64,000 bases of DNA from CAWJTV01 sp963845695. Its GTDB lineage: Bacteria; Planctomycetota; Planctomycetia; Isosphaerales; Isosphaeraceae. The stretch covers positions 744,001-808,000 of the forward strand of contig CAWJTQ010000002.1 of assembly GCA_963845695.1 (NCBI GenBank), written 5' to 3'. The position numbers were made by a program, and so were the translations under genes. Below the pieces are notes generated by a model. The model was given only the letters and a program-made list of their open reading frames with translations, ran no database searches and was not told the origin of the DNA. This document shows, piece by piece, positions 18,792 to 28,781 of the stretch (positions are counted from its first letter, which is position 1; every line of letters begins with the position of its first letter).

Positions 18792-21059
18792 TTAGGAATT
18801 AATTGATTGTTTTTCGATAATACTCTTGATCGCCTCGCCGAGTTGCCTCGTCTCGACCGGCTTGATGAGGTGCATCTCGAAGCCCGCCTCCAGGCACATC
18901 TTCCGGTCTTCCTCGGACCCGTAACCGGTGAGGGCGATCGCCGGGGCCGAACGCCGCGGGCCCATCGAACGCAACAGATCCAGGCCGGTCCCGTCACCCA
19001 ATTCCAGGTCGCTGAGGATCAGATCATATCCTCCAGCTTCGGAGGCGGCCAAGGCCGTCCGGAGGCTATTCGCGGGGCGGACCTCATAGCCGAGCCGGGA
19101 CAACGACATCGCGAGGGCGCGCAGGGAATCCGGATTGTCCTCGACGAGGAGGATCGTCGTGGGCCTGCCGGACTTGGGGGCTCCCTCAGGCTCATCGACG
19201 ACGGGCTCCCCGACGGTCGCGCCTCTCAACTTCGGTCGATCGAGCGTCGCAACCTCGGTGAGGTCCGCGGTGCGGAGGACGACGCGGAAAGTGGCCCCTC
19301 TCCCGGGACCCGGACTCTCCGCGACGAGGGTTCCCCCGTGGGCTTCGACGATCCACCGGCCGATCGACAGGCCGAGGCCCAAGCCCGGACCTCGTTCGGC
19401 ACCGTCGGCTCTACCTTGGATGAAAGGCTCGAAGATCTTTTCCAACTGCGACGTCTTGAGGCCGCGACCTTCGTCCTGGAATTCGATCGTGAGGGCATCT
19501 GCCGCGATGTTCCGCGTGCGGATCGTGAGGTGACTGCGAGCGGGCGAGTTCCTCGCGGCGTTGATGATGAGGTTCCAGAAAACTTGCTGGAGTCGGCTGG
19601 GATCGGCAGCGATCCGGCTGTTCGTCGCGGAGAGATCGAGGCGGGCGATCAGGTCGGCATCCCTGAGGAACTCGGCGCAAGTCTCCAAGCTCTGTTGCAA
19701 CAGCTTATGCGAGTCGACGAGCTCTGTTCGCAGGCGAAGCTTCCCCAGCGATATCAAGCTCTGATTGAGCAGGTCGTCGATCAAACGCGCCTCGAGATGG
19801 ACATTCCTCTGCACGATCTCAAGGGAGGATCGCAATCCCGGAGGGATCGAGCGTTGATCGAGGGCCGCAGAGACGATCGCGAGCACGGGCGTGAGCGGAG
19901 TACGCAGCTCGTGGCTCAACTTGGCCAGGAATGCGTCCTTGGCCCGATTGGCTTGCTCGGCCGCGATCCGGGCCGTCTTCTCCTCCTCCGCCTGCGATTG
20001 GGCGGAGATGTCGCGGATGATGACCAGCCATCCCGGTTCGCGGCCGTGCGGGAAGCGAGAGACTCGAACATCGTAGGTGGACCCAGGATCCCGCCAGTCC
20101 GCACTGAGACGATACGACAGTTCCTGGGCGCTTCCTAGCCTCGAGAGGTGCTCGGGGATCTGCAACCATCCGGGGATCACGTCGCCGGGGAGGCCGACGA
20201 TGTCCTTATCGAGGCGACCCATGAGGCGAAGGGCAGCCTGGTTCACGCCCGCGATCCGCCCCCGGGCGTCGAGCACGATGATCGCGTCGAGCATCTCGTG
20301 CACGACCAGGGAATAGCTGACCGGAGCGACGTTGATGAGCTGGAACCGCCGCAACAGCACCAGGCCCAGCACCCCCGTCACCACGAACGTAGCGGCTGTA
20401 AGATCATATTCTCTATAGGGTTCCGGGATGATCCTCAGCAGGTCCGCCACGTTGATGACCAAGGGGATGAGTAAGCACGCGGACAAAAACAGCATCTGCT
20501 TCCTCAAGACCCCGCCCAGCGCCAAAGCCGCGCGGGCGAGCAGCCATGCGGACAGGCACAAGAGGGCATAGCAATAGCTGGTGTGGATCCAGAATGCAGG
20601 TCCATACCTGGGACTCAGCAATCGGTAGCCCTGGATCTGGACCGGTTCCATGCCCGTGAGGAACAGCCGGTGTTCCCCCGAGGTCGCGATCAGGCTGATG
20701 GTGATCGCCGGCACCGCGAGGATCAGCACCTTGAAGCGCGGGGGCGCGGCCCCCGTTCGATTCGTGTACTCCAGCACGAAGAACAGGAGCGAAGGCGGCA
20801 CGAGGGCCACGGATGAGAGCTTCAAGCCGTACACCACGGCCTGTGTGGACGGGTCGAGTAGGACCGCATCGATCGCCTCGCACAAGGCCCAGAGCCCCTC
20901 GAACAGGAGCAGCGAGATCAGGGGAGGGGCCGAAGGCTCGTTGCGACGCTCCCAGGCGAGCACGACCAACCAGGCCGACAAGGCCGCGGCCAGGAAGAAC
21001 GGCAGCGACGCCGGGTTCAACTGCAAGGGGAGCCCGGACTGAGAGATGAGCCGGTCCAT
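18792..21059 (-). CDS. Hybrid sensor histidine kinase with C-terminal receiver
   Basis: From the ATG at 21059 (MDRLISQSGLPL, with GGGAGG upstream) the protein is 755 residues. The order is: about seven transmembrane helices (residues ~15-240), a PAS domain, a HisKA domain with phospho-acceptor KLSHELRTPLTP, and an HATPase domain (NLIINAARN, DEGRGL, GLGLGLSIGRWIVEAHGG). It ends in a receiver domain with ILLVEDNPDS, the phospho-acceptor aspartate in LILSDLEL and the lysine in LIKPVE. It senses an unknown signal at the inner membrane and should pass phosphate from its own histidine to its own receiver. No partner regulator is adjacent. The frame is intact. Confidence 0.9.
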   Translation of the reverse strand: MDRLISQSGLPLQLNPASLPFFLAAALSAWLVVLAWERRNEPSAPPLISLLLFEGLWALCEAIDAVLLDPSTQAVVYGLKLSSVALVPPSLLFFVLEYTNRTGAAPPRFKVLILAVPAITISLIATSGEHRLFLTGMEPVQIQGYRLLSPRYGPAFWIHTSYCYALLCLSAWLLARAALALGGVLRKQMLFLSACLLIPLVINVADLLRIIPEPYREYDLTAATFVVTGVLGLVLLRRFQLINVAPVSYSLVVHEMLDAIIVLDARGRIAGVNQAALRLMGRLDKDIVGLPGDVIPGWLQIPEHLSRLGSAQELSYRLSADWRDPGSTYDVRVSRFPHGREPGWLVIIRDISAQSQAEEEKTARIAAEQANRAKDAFLAKLSHELRTPLTPVLAIVSAALDQRSIPPGLRSSLEIVQRNVHLEARLIDDLLNQSLISLGKLRLRTELVDSHKLLQQSLETCAEFLRDADLIARLDLSATNSRIAADPSRLQQVFWNLIINAARNSPARSHLTIRTRNIAADALTIEFQDEGRGLKTSQLEKIFEPFIQGRADGAERGPGLGLGLSIGRWIVEAHGGTLVAESPGPGRGATFRVVLRTADLTEVATLDRPKLRGATVGEPVVDEPEGAPKSGRPTTILLVEDNPDSLRALAMSLSRLGYEVRPANSLRTALAASEAGGYDLILSDLELGDGTGLDLLRSMGPRRSAPAIALTGYGSEEDRKMCLEAGFEMHLIKPVETRQLGEAIKSIIEKQSINS

Positions 21060-21140
21060 CTTCAGTGAACCTCCCGGCATCGGTCCCATCCTCTTGCGAG
21101 GCCTCGGGGAGCGGCGATGGTGGTCATCCTGGTCATGGGG

Positions 21141-21472
21141 CAAGAACCAACGAAGGTACGTAAAGTTCCGCACTGCTCGCGGAAACCGCTGTGACACAGC
21201 AGTTTGGCCCGTTCTCCGTCGTCTCGGACACCATCGGGCCGAGTCCCCTTCAACGGGTATGCCTGGAAGGTAGGCCAGGCCAGGTGACACACCATCGAAA
21301 TCATCAAGATCCGACGTACACGGAATTCGATACGGGTTGAAATTCAGGAAGGCGCCGGGAAATACGTCGCTTTTCGAGCGTTTCGCAAATGAACGGTTGC
21401 GATACGCGGAGTACCGGACCAATGACGCCCGACCCGTTCCGCGGAACTTTGCGTACCTTTGTTAGGAATTGC
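21141..21472. repeat. Imperfect 32-bp inverted repeats bracketing 332 bp
   Basis: The stretch 21141-21172 and the reverse complement of 21440-21472 match at about 26 of 32 positions, including a core AAAGTTCCGC and AAGGTACG. The bases between hold no convincing gene. The right arm begins exactly where the VapC-like fragment (21475-21589) loses similarity, which suggests an inserted element or a recombination scar. Confidence 0.5.
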
Positions 21473-21474
21473 CC

Positions 21475-21589
21475 AGAATGGATGGCGGCCAAACGTCTGG
21501 CGGTAGGCGGTGGCGTTGCGGGGCACGATCGGATCGGTGGCCTTGCCGATTTCGGAAAGGATGTCGGAATCGAGCAGCGAATGATTCAC
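21475..21589 (-). pseudogene. PIN-domain (VapC-like) toxin, N-terminal fragment
   Basis: Reading from the GTG at 21589 gives VNHSLLDSDILSEIGKATDPIV and then ATAYRQTFGRHPF. This matches the start of PIN-domain toxins, whose first acidic residue lies in the LLDTDILSE motif. After about 38 residues the similarity stops at the inverted repeat. The later catalytic acids are missing, so no ribonuclease activity is expected. It follows the antitoxin remnant on the same strand. Confidence 0.6.
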
Positions 21590-21654
21590 CGGGGATTGCC
21601 CGCCACGGTTCCTCTCGTCGGTGCCGCATCGCGTCGGCAACGATTTCATCGATC

Positions 21655-21866
21655 TCATCGGCGGCATACCACCAGGCGCCTGGGAGCGGGGTCGGGCGAG
21701 GCATCGGTTGCGGTTGCTGGCGGCTTCGCCTGGGTTTGCTCCTGCTTTAGGCGTTGAACCATCAGGGACGCAGCTTCGTTCCTAGCGTCATCGAGCGAGG
21801 CATACCGGCCGCTCTGGACCGCGCCTGAAGCGTGCTTTCGATATCTGGAGTCAAATGGATCGTCAA
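21655..21866 (-). pseudogene. ParD-like antitoxin, frameshifted
   Basis: From the TTG at 21866 (GGAG nine bases upstream) the reading is TIHLTPDIESTLQAR. After restoring one G near 21820 it continues VQSGRYASLDDARNEAASLMVQRL, the ribbon-helix-helix layout of ParD-type antitoxins. It ends at a stop at 21655, about 70 residues. Such proteins bind DNA as dimers and neutralise a toxin encoded just downstream, here the truncated PIN fragment. Both halves are damaged, so the locus is probably dead unless the frame break is a sequencing error. Confidence 0.6.
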
Positions 21867-22189
21867 AGGTTTATGCTCCTTTGGTTTAGATTACCATGGT
21901 TGTGTGCGTTTGCCAAGCCGGAGCGGCCAGATATTGAGCTGGGAAGTGCCAAGGAACTGATTGATCGAACTGCGGGTGGCGAGGAGGTCGTGGGCATCAG
22001 TGTCAAGGTCGGGCCTCTGGCAGATGAGCTCCTTGTCATGCGCGGTGAGGCGTCCAGCCGCACGGATCACCGGCTCATTGGGAACCGAAAAGAACCCGGT
22101 GGCCGGTCTTGGGCGTGGTGTCCGAACCCATCCAATGTATCCATCCGTCCATTTCGCCACGAGCTCGTTCGGCGATGAGAATCATTGGG
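21867..22189. other. No gene recognised
   Basis: About 320 bases between the antitoxin remnant and the resolvase remnant. Open frames here are short and show no domain. It probably contains decayed sequence from the former resolvase N-terminus or its flanks. Confidence 0.4.
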
Positions 22190-22520
22190 ACGGCGGCCGA
22201 CGGGCTCACTCGACCTGGTCACACCGGCGGATCGGTTGATGGCGAATATCCTGGCTGGAGTTGCGGCCTACGAGACCGAGGTCCGGGCGGAAAGGAATCT
22301 CGCGGGCCAGGCCGCGGCGAGAGAGCGAGGTATTCGCTCGGGCGGGTCGATCCCAAGCCGTAGAATCCGGCTATGGTCGAACAGATCGTGGTCATCCGGC
22401 GGCTTGATGTCAGAGGGTCGAGAAATCGCCGCGATCGCTAGGGCCACTGGGCTCTCCCGCCCGACGATCGATCGGATTCTCGCCGACGACGGTAACGCCT
22501 CATCTGGAAATGCTCTCGGA
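22190..22520 (+). pseudogene. Serine resolvase remnant with helix-turn-helix
   Basis: The frame reads DLVTPADRLMANILAGVAAYETEVRAERN, the end of the catalytic domain and the long E-helix of serine resolvases, then GQAAARERGIRSGG. Two compensating one-base shifts near 22370 and 22412 disturb the middle: between them the right frame reads MVEQIVVIRRL. The DNA-binding helix-turn-helix (GREIAAIARATGLSRPTIDRIL) then follows. The catalytic serine half is missing. It is a second resolvase fossil in the window (see 3810-3962). Confidence 0.7.
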
Positions 22521-22538
22521 CTATCGAACGACCGCCAC

Positions 22539-22880
22539 ATGACGAAGTGGGCCTTCGTGCACCTGCTCCTCAACCGGCGAGACGGACCGCGAGAGGCATT
22601 CGTGGAGCTGTTCAACATGGCCACGGCCCGCTGCGACGAACTGGGCGGGAAGTTCCCCAAGATCCATCTCAAGCAGGAGGCGTTGCGCGCGGCCGCGCTG
22701 GAGCTTGGCGAGGAACGGATCGCGCGGAGCCTGATCGAGCTCATCTCCGCTCGACGGCCCATCTCACGCGACGCACGCGCCTTACTACGACGGGCCTCCG
22801 AGTTCCTTTCGGTCAAGCGGCTTCGGCGGCCGGCGAAGCAGTCTTCGAAGACGATGGCCATCGCTGGTGGTCCGTTGTAA
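22539..22880 (+). CDS. Unrecognised 113-residue protein
   Basis: It starts at an ATG in frame with the resolvase remnant and reads MTKWAFVHLLLNRRDGPREA, then a mostly helical, basic sequence rich in leucine and alanine. There is no strong ribosome binding site. It could be a separate gene or a non-native C-terminal tail of the decayed resolvase. No domain is recognised, so existence as a gene is uncertain. Confidence 0.3.
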   Translation: MTKWAFVHLLLNRRDGPREAFVELFNMATARCDELGGKFPKIHLKQEALRAAALELGEERIARSLIELISARRPISRDARALLRRASEFLSVKRLRRPAKQSSKTMAIAGGPL

Positions 22881-23135
22881 TCAGGCCGGCTCTCACTTCT
22901 GATCACTATGGTGCATCCGCCAAGATCCGTGACACTGCGATGAGCCGTCCTGGCCGAGCCCCGGAAGCCCAAGTCGAGACGGGCTGTTACGATTCTTGCC
23001 GGATGCGCCATCTGGATCACACTTTCCATATCGACGTATCGTCTTGCGCTCGACTGTCCGCGCCAACTCTACTCGAAACCTGACGCTTCACAGGGTCGGC
23101 GTCCCATACAGCGATGTGCCAGACCCGCTCTCGCG

Positions 23136-23519
23136 TTACAAGCTTGGTACATAGAAGAATTTCTCGTGAACAACGCCATGCTTGAGACTGACGATGACAT
23201 AAGCTCCGCCGTCAGCCTCCCACTTGTAGAAACTTTCGCCCGAGACGACGGGCTTTGACCGCCTGGGGGAATCGACGGGTACATCCCAGTCCTCTATCTC
23301 CGGTAACTCAGACTTATCGATCGTCTTGCCGGCGTTACCAAGAAGGGCATGGACCTCTCCGAGCCTCATCCCCGTTCTGATCTTCTCGGAGTTACGGGAT
23401 AAGACCGCGGCAGGGCGATGATGGAATGCCCAAGCCTCGACGGCTACCCAGGCCGCGACCGTTGTCAACATGACGAGTGGTGTGCCCACAAATACCGCGA
23501 TGACCATCCGCTTCAACAC
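23136..23519 (-). CDS. Membrane-anchored BamE/SmpA-like small protein
   Basis: The 127-residue protein has an N-terminal hydrophobic helix (VIAVFVGTPLVMLTTVAAWVA). The following domain has the pattern IRTGMRLGEVHALLG, then GESFYKWEADGGAYVIVSLKHGVV, which is the two-helix, three-strand layout of the BamE/SmpA fold. Such domains occur in many planctomycete exported or anchored proteins; a role in outer-membrane assembly is not implied. The start is the GTG at 23519 with GGGG five bases before it; the ATG at 23507 is an alternative. It stands next to an IS630 remnant. Confidence 0.6.
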   Translation of the reverse strand: MLKRMVIAVFVGTPLVMLTTVAAWVAVEAWAFHHRPAAVLSRNSEKIRTGMRLGEVHALLGNAGKTIDKSELPEIEDWDVPVDSPRRSKPVVSGESFYKWEADGGAYVIVSLKHGVVHEKFFYVPSL

Positions 23520-23564
23520 GGGAACCCCCGAGCCAACTGGTAAGTTTCATCACTCGATCGCCTC

Positions 23565-23945
23565 GCGATTGTATAGCATACGCCGCACGGTCTCGGAACC
23601 ATCCTGCGAAATCTTCGAGAGTCACGTCATGAAAGGCCGAAGCGGACGCCGCATCGACCGTCTCCGTCGTCCGCGCCGCCGCCGACCTCATGGCGCCTTT
23701 GACCTTCGAGACAATCTCCACGATCGGTGTCAGCTCCGGACTCCATGGCGGCAGCGGCACCAGGCGCGCCCCGGCCCGCTCGACGGCCTCGACCGCCGCT
23801 TCCGACTGTTGGGGCTCGAGATTGTCCCCGATGACCACGTCGCCGGGCTTCAATTCCGGGACCAAGACATCCTGCACGTCGTTCGCGAGTACGCGTTCAC
23901 CGGCCCAGGGTGCCAGTTGTTCACAAGCGAACCTGGTGCGGCAGC
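23565..23945 (-). pseudogene. IS630-type transposase remnant
   Basis: The minus strand reads VLVPELKPGDVVIGDNLEPQ, then AGARLVPLPPWSPELTPIVEIVSKVKGAMRSAAARTTE, and FAGWFRDRAAYAI. This is the DDE domain of IS630-family transposases. The first catalytic aspartate region and the N-terminal DNA-binding domain are missing, and the third acidic position is shifted (PIVE in place of PIE). No terminal repeats were recognised. It is an inactive fragment. Confidence 0.7.
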
Positions 23946-24558
23946 ATGAAGGCCGATCCAGCCACCATAGGGCCAGAGGAAACCCCGGCGGGCGCGTCGG
24001 TGAGTCGGACCGACGCCGCGCAACACGACAGTTGGTTCGGATGATCAGGCGACGTGTTCGACAGAGGTTGAGGCGCACCGTCCGCTGAAGGCCGTCCTCG
24101 ACGCCCAGAAAGCAGGAGTCATCGACGAGGCGGCGAACATCCAGAGGGAGGCCACCGTAACCCTGGCATCTCTCGGGCGACCGCGGACGGATTCTGGCCG
24201 CCAGTTGACGCGTGCGCCTTCTCCGCCAGTTGACGTATCGCGACGGGGCGGGCTCCTGTCGCGGCGATTGGACGACTCTGTTAAGATAGCCCTCGATGGT
24301 GGATCCGAGCTCGCCGCTTCCGGGCGTGTGGACCTCCTATCGCGAAGTCTCGGGTGCGCGGGCGTCGGGGGCACGCGACCGGTGTGAAGGGATGGCCCAA
24401 GACGCGCGGAGGGGCTGCGTGGCACCCGACGAGCCAGCCCGACGCCGATGACCCTTCGGGCGACCTCGCCGTGCCGACGGCCTCCAACCCTCCAGGCTTG
24501 GCCGTCGCCCCCGTCATGCCGGGGAGAAACCGCGCGAAGCCTTCCGGAGGATGTCTTC
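23946..24558. other. Non-coding stretch; last 180 bases duplicated upstream of the second sigma gene
   Basis: No gene is recognised. From about 24378 to 24558 the sequence matches, in inverse orientation, the region upstream of the ECF sigma gene at 42329-42946. Shared blocks include GACGCGCGGAGGGGCTGCG and CCAGCCCGACGCCGATGA. The upstream control region was therefore copied with the cassette and may hold its promoter. Confidence 0.5.
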
Positions 24559-24809
24559 ATGAGCCTCCCGTCGACCCACCTGTCGCTGCTCAAGGCCCTG
24601 GGCGAGGAGGGCCGCCGCGAGGATGCCTGGGCCGTGTTCCAGGCCGGCTCCCGGGACGTGAACATCGGCTGGGGCCGGCGCTACGGCCTCGGCCTCCATA
24701 CCGACGAGGACCTGACCCAGTCGGCGCGGTTTACAAGGCGGCCGATCGCATCAAGCGGATGGTGATCCAGGAGTGCCGCCATGACACGACCCCAAGCCTG
24801 TCCGGATGA
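24559..24809 (+). pseudogene. ECF sigma factor with large internal deletion
   Basis: The first 54 codons match the intact sigma factor at 42329-42946 closely (SLPSTHLSLLKALGEEGRRE, then DLTQ). The sequence then jumps straight to the last 29 codons (VGAVYKAADRIKRMV). About 366 bases are missing, covering most of region 2, the linker and most of region 4. The junction at 24723 is also out of frame, so translation would end at 24765. It cannot work as a sigma factor. A GGAGG precedes the ATG, and the end overlaps the kinase start at 24781, as in the second cassette. Confidence 0.85.
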
Positions 24810-27800
24810 ATCGATCCTGAGGGACTTCCTCCAGGACCAGCTCGCCGGCGCGGACGCCGAGCGGATCGACGATCATATCGGCGGCTGCCCGGCCTGTCAG
24901 CGGGCACTGGACCGCCTGATCGGCAGCCTGCCGGGTCGATGGCTCCCGGATCCCGATGGGGCCCAGGGGGATGCTCCGGGGACGCACGCCGTGAACGCAT
25001 CGCTGGGCGTGATGTCCCAGGTCCACACGCGCTCCACCGAGCCGGAAGGCCCGGCCGGGCCGGCGGCCCGGCCCGGCTCGCCCGATACGCCCACCGCTGC
25101 CGAACCCCATCTCCTCTTCGGACTGCTGGCGCTCCAGAACGGGATGATCAACCAGGGCCAGCTCCTGGCCGCCTGCCATGCCTGGACGCTGGACAAGTCG
25201 AAGAGGCTGGCCGAACACCTGGAAGCCCGCGGTGACTTGAGCAGCGCCAGGCGGGCTGTGCTGGAGGCGCTGGCCGAGGTTCACAGGGAGGTCCACGGTG
25301 ACGATCTGGGGAAGAGTCTTGAAGCGGTTCCCGTCGGCCCGGCGATACGAGAGGGCCTGGCGCAGATCGGCGACCCGGAGATCAACACCACGCTCGGCCA
25401 CGTCGGCTCGGCCACCGGCGACGGCCAGCGGTTCCGCGTGCTCCGACCGCACGCGCGCGGCGGCCTGGGCGCCGTGTTCGTGGCGCTCGATTCGGAACTG
25501 AACCGCGAGGTCGCTCTCAAGCGAATCCTCGACCACCATGCCGACGATCACACCAGCCGGGCTCGCTTCCTCCTGGAGGCTGAGGTTACCGGTGGGCTGG
25601 AGCACCCCGGCATCGTCCCTGTCTATGGCATGGGGACTTATCGCGACGGTCGACCTTATTACGCCATGCGGCTCATCCGCGGCGACAGTCTCAAGCAGGC
25701 CATCGAACGATTCCACGCCGACGTATCGCCGGAGAAGGACCCGAGCCGCCGCTCGTTGGAGCTGCGCAAGCTCCTGCGCCAGTTCCTGGACGTCTGCAAC
25801 GCCATCGAATATGCCCACAGCCGGGGAGTGCTCCACCGGGACATCAAGCCGGGCAACATCATCGTCGGCAAGCACGGCGAGACCCTCGTCGTGGATTGGG
25901 GGCTGGCCAAGGCGCGGGGGCGGTCTGACGGGGCCGAATCCTCGGATGAGCGGCCGCTGATTCCCAGCTCGGCCAGCGGGTCCTCCGAGACGCTGCCTGG
26001 CTCGACCCTGGGCACCCCGGCCTTCATGAGCCCCGAGCAGGCCGCAGGCGACCTGGAGGCGATGGGTCCGTCAAGCGATGTCTACAGCCTCGGTGCCACC
26101 CTCTACAGCCTGCTGACCGGCCGGCCCCCGGTCCCGGACGGCGACATCAGCGCCGTGCTGTGTTCCGTGCAGAAGGGCGACTTCCGGCCGCCTCGCCAGC
26201 TCGATCCGACGATCGATCGGGCGCTCGAAGCGGTCTGCCTCAGGGCGATGTCCCTGAAGCCGGGGGACCGCTATCTCTCGACGCGTGCTCTGGCCGATGA
26301 CGTCGAGCGGTGGATCGCCGATGAGCCGGTGTCGGCCTACCGCGAGCCGCTGCCCGGTCGGCTGTCGCGATGGGGACGGCGACACCGTACGCTGGTCGCC
26401 GCCACGGCCCTCTCGCTGGTCACCGCCGTGGCGCTGCTCACCGCCCTGGTCGTGGCCGTGCGCATCGAGCAAGGTCGGACCGACCTGGCACGCCGCATGG
26501 CGGAGGCGAACTATCGCGATGCCCGCGGAGCCGTCTTCGACTACCTGACATCGGTCAGCGAAGAGGCCCTCCTCGATGAGCCCGGGATGCAGCCGCTGAG
26601 GCAGCGACTCTTGCAGTCGGCCCTGGCCTACCACCGGCGCTTCATCGAACGGCGAGCCAACGACCCGGACGCCATTGTGGACCTCGCCCGCAGCCAGGCC
26701 GCCCTGGCGAACGTCAGCAAGGAGCTCGGCGGCTTGGCCGAGTCGATTCGCGGCTACGAGGCGGCGATTCGCCTCCACCGGGAACTCGACGCCCGCCGCC
26801 CCGGTGACCCCGAGATGCGCAACGCCTTAGCCGAGTGCTATCTGCGCATGGCGGAAGTCCAGAACGTGCTCAGCCGGCAGCGCGAGGCGCTCGAGAACTG
26901 CGACGGGGCCATCGGGCTACTGGAGGCGCTGGTCGCGGATCGGCCCGCGGATGTGCGATCGGGGCACAACCTCGCATCGGCAGTCTTCACCAAGGCCCAG
27001 ATCAAACATGCCGACGAGCGAATCAGAGAGGCCGCTGCCCTCTACGAGCGCGCCGCCTCGCTCCAGGAGGAGGTCGTGGCCCAGAGCGGGGGCGCGGAAG
27101 GGGAGCGAGCCTCGTTGGCCTTCTACGCCTACAGGATGTCCAGCAGCCTGGCGAACACCGGGCGGGCCGCGCAGGGGAAGGACGCTTGCCTCAAGGCGAT
27201 CGGTCTCTACGAGGGGCTGATGCGCGACCATCCCCGGGCCTACAAGTACCGCTATGGACACGCCATGGCCCTGCGCGACCTGGGCCATCTCGAGTCGAGG
27301 TCGGGCCGGTGGGCCGATTTCGCACGCTACCAGGAGCAGGCCCGGACCGAACTCGCCGACCTCGTCCGCGACAACCCGGACGTCTTCAGCCTGCGGCAGG
27401 CGTTAGCCATGACCGATAGGGATCTGGCGAAGTGCTACTTGGTCGAACTGGGCCAGCGGGATCGCGGTGCCGCGGCGTTGCGGAACGCCATCCAAGGTTT
27501 CCAGAGTACCTGGCGAGAAGACACTCCGGCGACAACGGTATTGTACTACGCCTTCTGCCTCCAGCACCTCGCCACGATCCAGTCGCAGGACCGGCAGTAC
27601 GTCGAAGCCCACGCGAACCGCCGCCGGGCCTGCGAACTGCTCGAGCAGGTGGCCCGCAAGACCCCGGACAACCTCGTCCATCGCGGCGAGCTGGCCGACG
27701 CCTATGGGGGGCTCGCGGACATCTCGGAGAGGCTCGGCCTGATCGACGAGGCCGCCGGGCTCTATCGCCAAGCGATCACGATGATGCGGTCCATCTTCAG

Positions 27801-28202
27801 CGGTGGCATCGGTCATGACGAAGGGCTCGTCGCACAGTGGACATTTGGCCTGTCCCGGATACTCCGTACAGGGGGCCGGCTCGACGAGGCGGCCGACATG
27901 CTCGACAGTCTGGCGCGGAACTGGTGGGCGAGCCGGATGCCCTGTATCAGATCGCCTGCGGCCTATCGCTTTGCGCGGCGGATGCCCGCACGCGTGGGGA
28001 TCGGCCGGCCCTCGAGCGCGAAGGCTCGTGGCGCCGGTATGCCGACCGCGCCATCGTCGCTCTCCGCGCGGCGAACCGGGCCGGATTCCATGATCTCAAG
28101 CGGCTCGGTGACGATCCCGCCCTGGTATCGCTCCGACCCCTCAGCGATTTCCAGCTCCTGATGATGGACCTCGCCATGCCGGAAGACCCGTTCGCTTGGT
28201 GA
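24781..28202 (+). CDS. Zinc-finger Ser/Thr kinase with TPR-like region (frameshifted near the end)
   Basis: The N-terminus (CPDESILRDFLQ ... DHIGGCPACQRAL, residues 6-45) is an anti-sigma-type zinc finger. The Hanks kinase domain follows (about 218-520) with glycine loop ARGGLGAVF, VALKRI lysine, HRDIKPGN and DWG, then GTPAFMSPEQA. A transmembrane helix (about 540-562) leads to a long helical TPR-like region. In Planctomycetes such kinases are paired with ECF sigma factors and are thought to control them. The upstream partner here is deleted. The frame breaks near 27920; one added G restores ARELVGEPDALYQIACGLSL and a stop at 28202, about 1,140 residues. Confidence 0.88.
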
Positions 28203-28781
28203 GATCAGGGGACTTTCAGACAGGTCACATCGCGTCCTCTGGCCGGGACCGCCTCGGGTGCACGTCCGACGGCGTAACCGTTGGTGAAAGCTTCTTGGCC
28301 TTCCAAGAGCCGACGGACAAGGGACTTACGATCTTCTGTGATCGGCTCTCCGAGGATGTTGCGCGCCCCTGGTCTGGGGAAGCGCAGTAATCGCGCCCTC
28401 CCGCCGATGCCGAAGCGTCGTGCGCCGCCGGACCGAGGCTTGACTGCCGAGGATTTCGTCGAGTTGACCACGGTGTCAGCCGAGGCTTCCGTTCAGTCGG
28501 CTGTGCCTCTCGACGCGGAAGGCGCACCCAGGTCTGCCATCGACGCAACGCCCTATGCCGTCGCCGGCACGGATCGGTGCCGTTGCGGCCTCGACGTTGA
28601 GCGGAGCGCGACCCAGGCGTCGCCGACGGTTTCGCGTCCAATCTCTGCGTACTACCTCCTGAGCGAGGTCGCGGTGGCCTCGCGGCCATCTCCGAGATGT
28701 GCGGGCATCGGACATAACGTGGTCTTCGCCCTCGGCACCAATGACCTTGTTTTCACACCGTCGAGCAAAAGGAGAGGTCCG
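28203..28781. other. Intergenic region with a partly duplicated block
   Basis: No supported gene. The block 28558-28655 is similar (roughly 80%) in direct orientation to 32430-32530, upstream of the beta-helix gene. Both blocks contain GTCGCCGACGG and TTCGCGTCCAA. The end carries AAAGGAGAG, the ribosome binding site for the gene at 28782. Confidence 0.5.

Noticed and set aside
24751..25875. A 374-residue minus-strand open frame
   Set aside because: It is antisense to the zinc finger and kinase domain of the gene at 24781, with no motif of its own.
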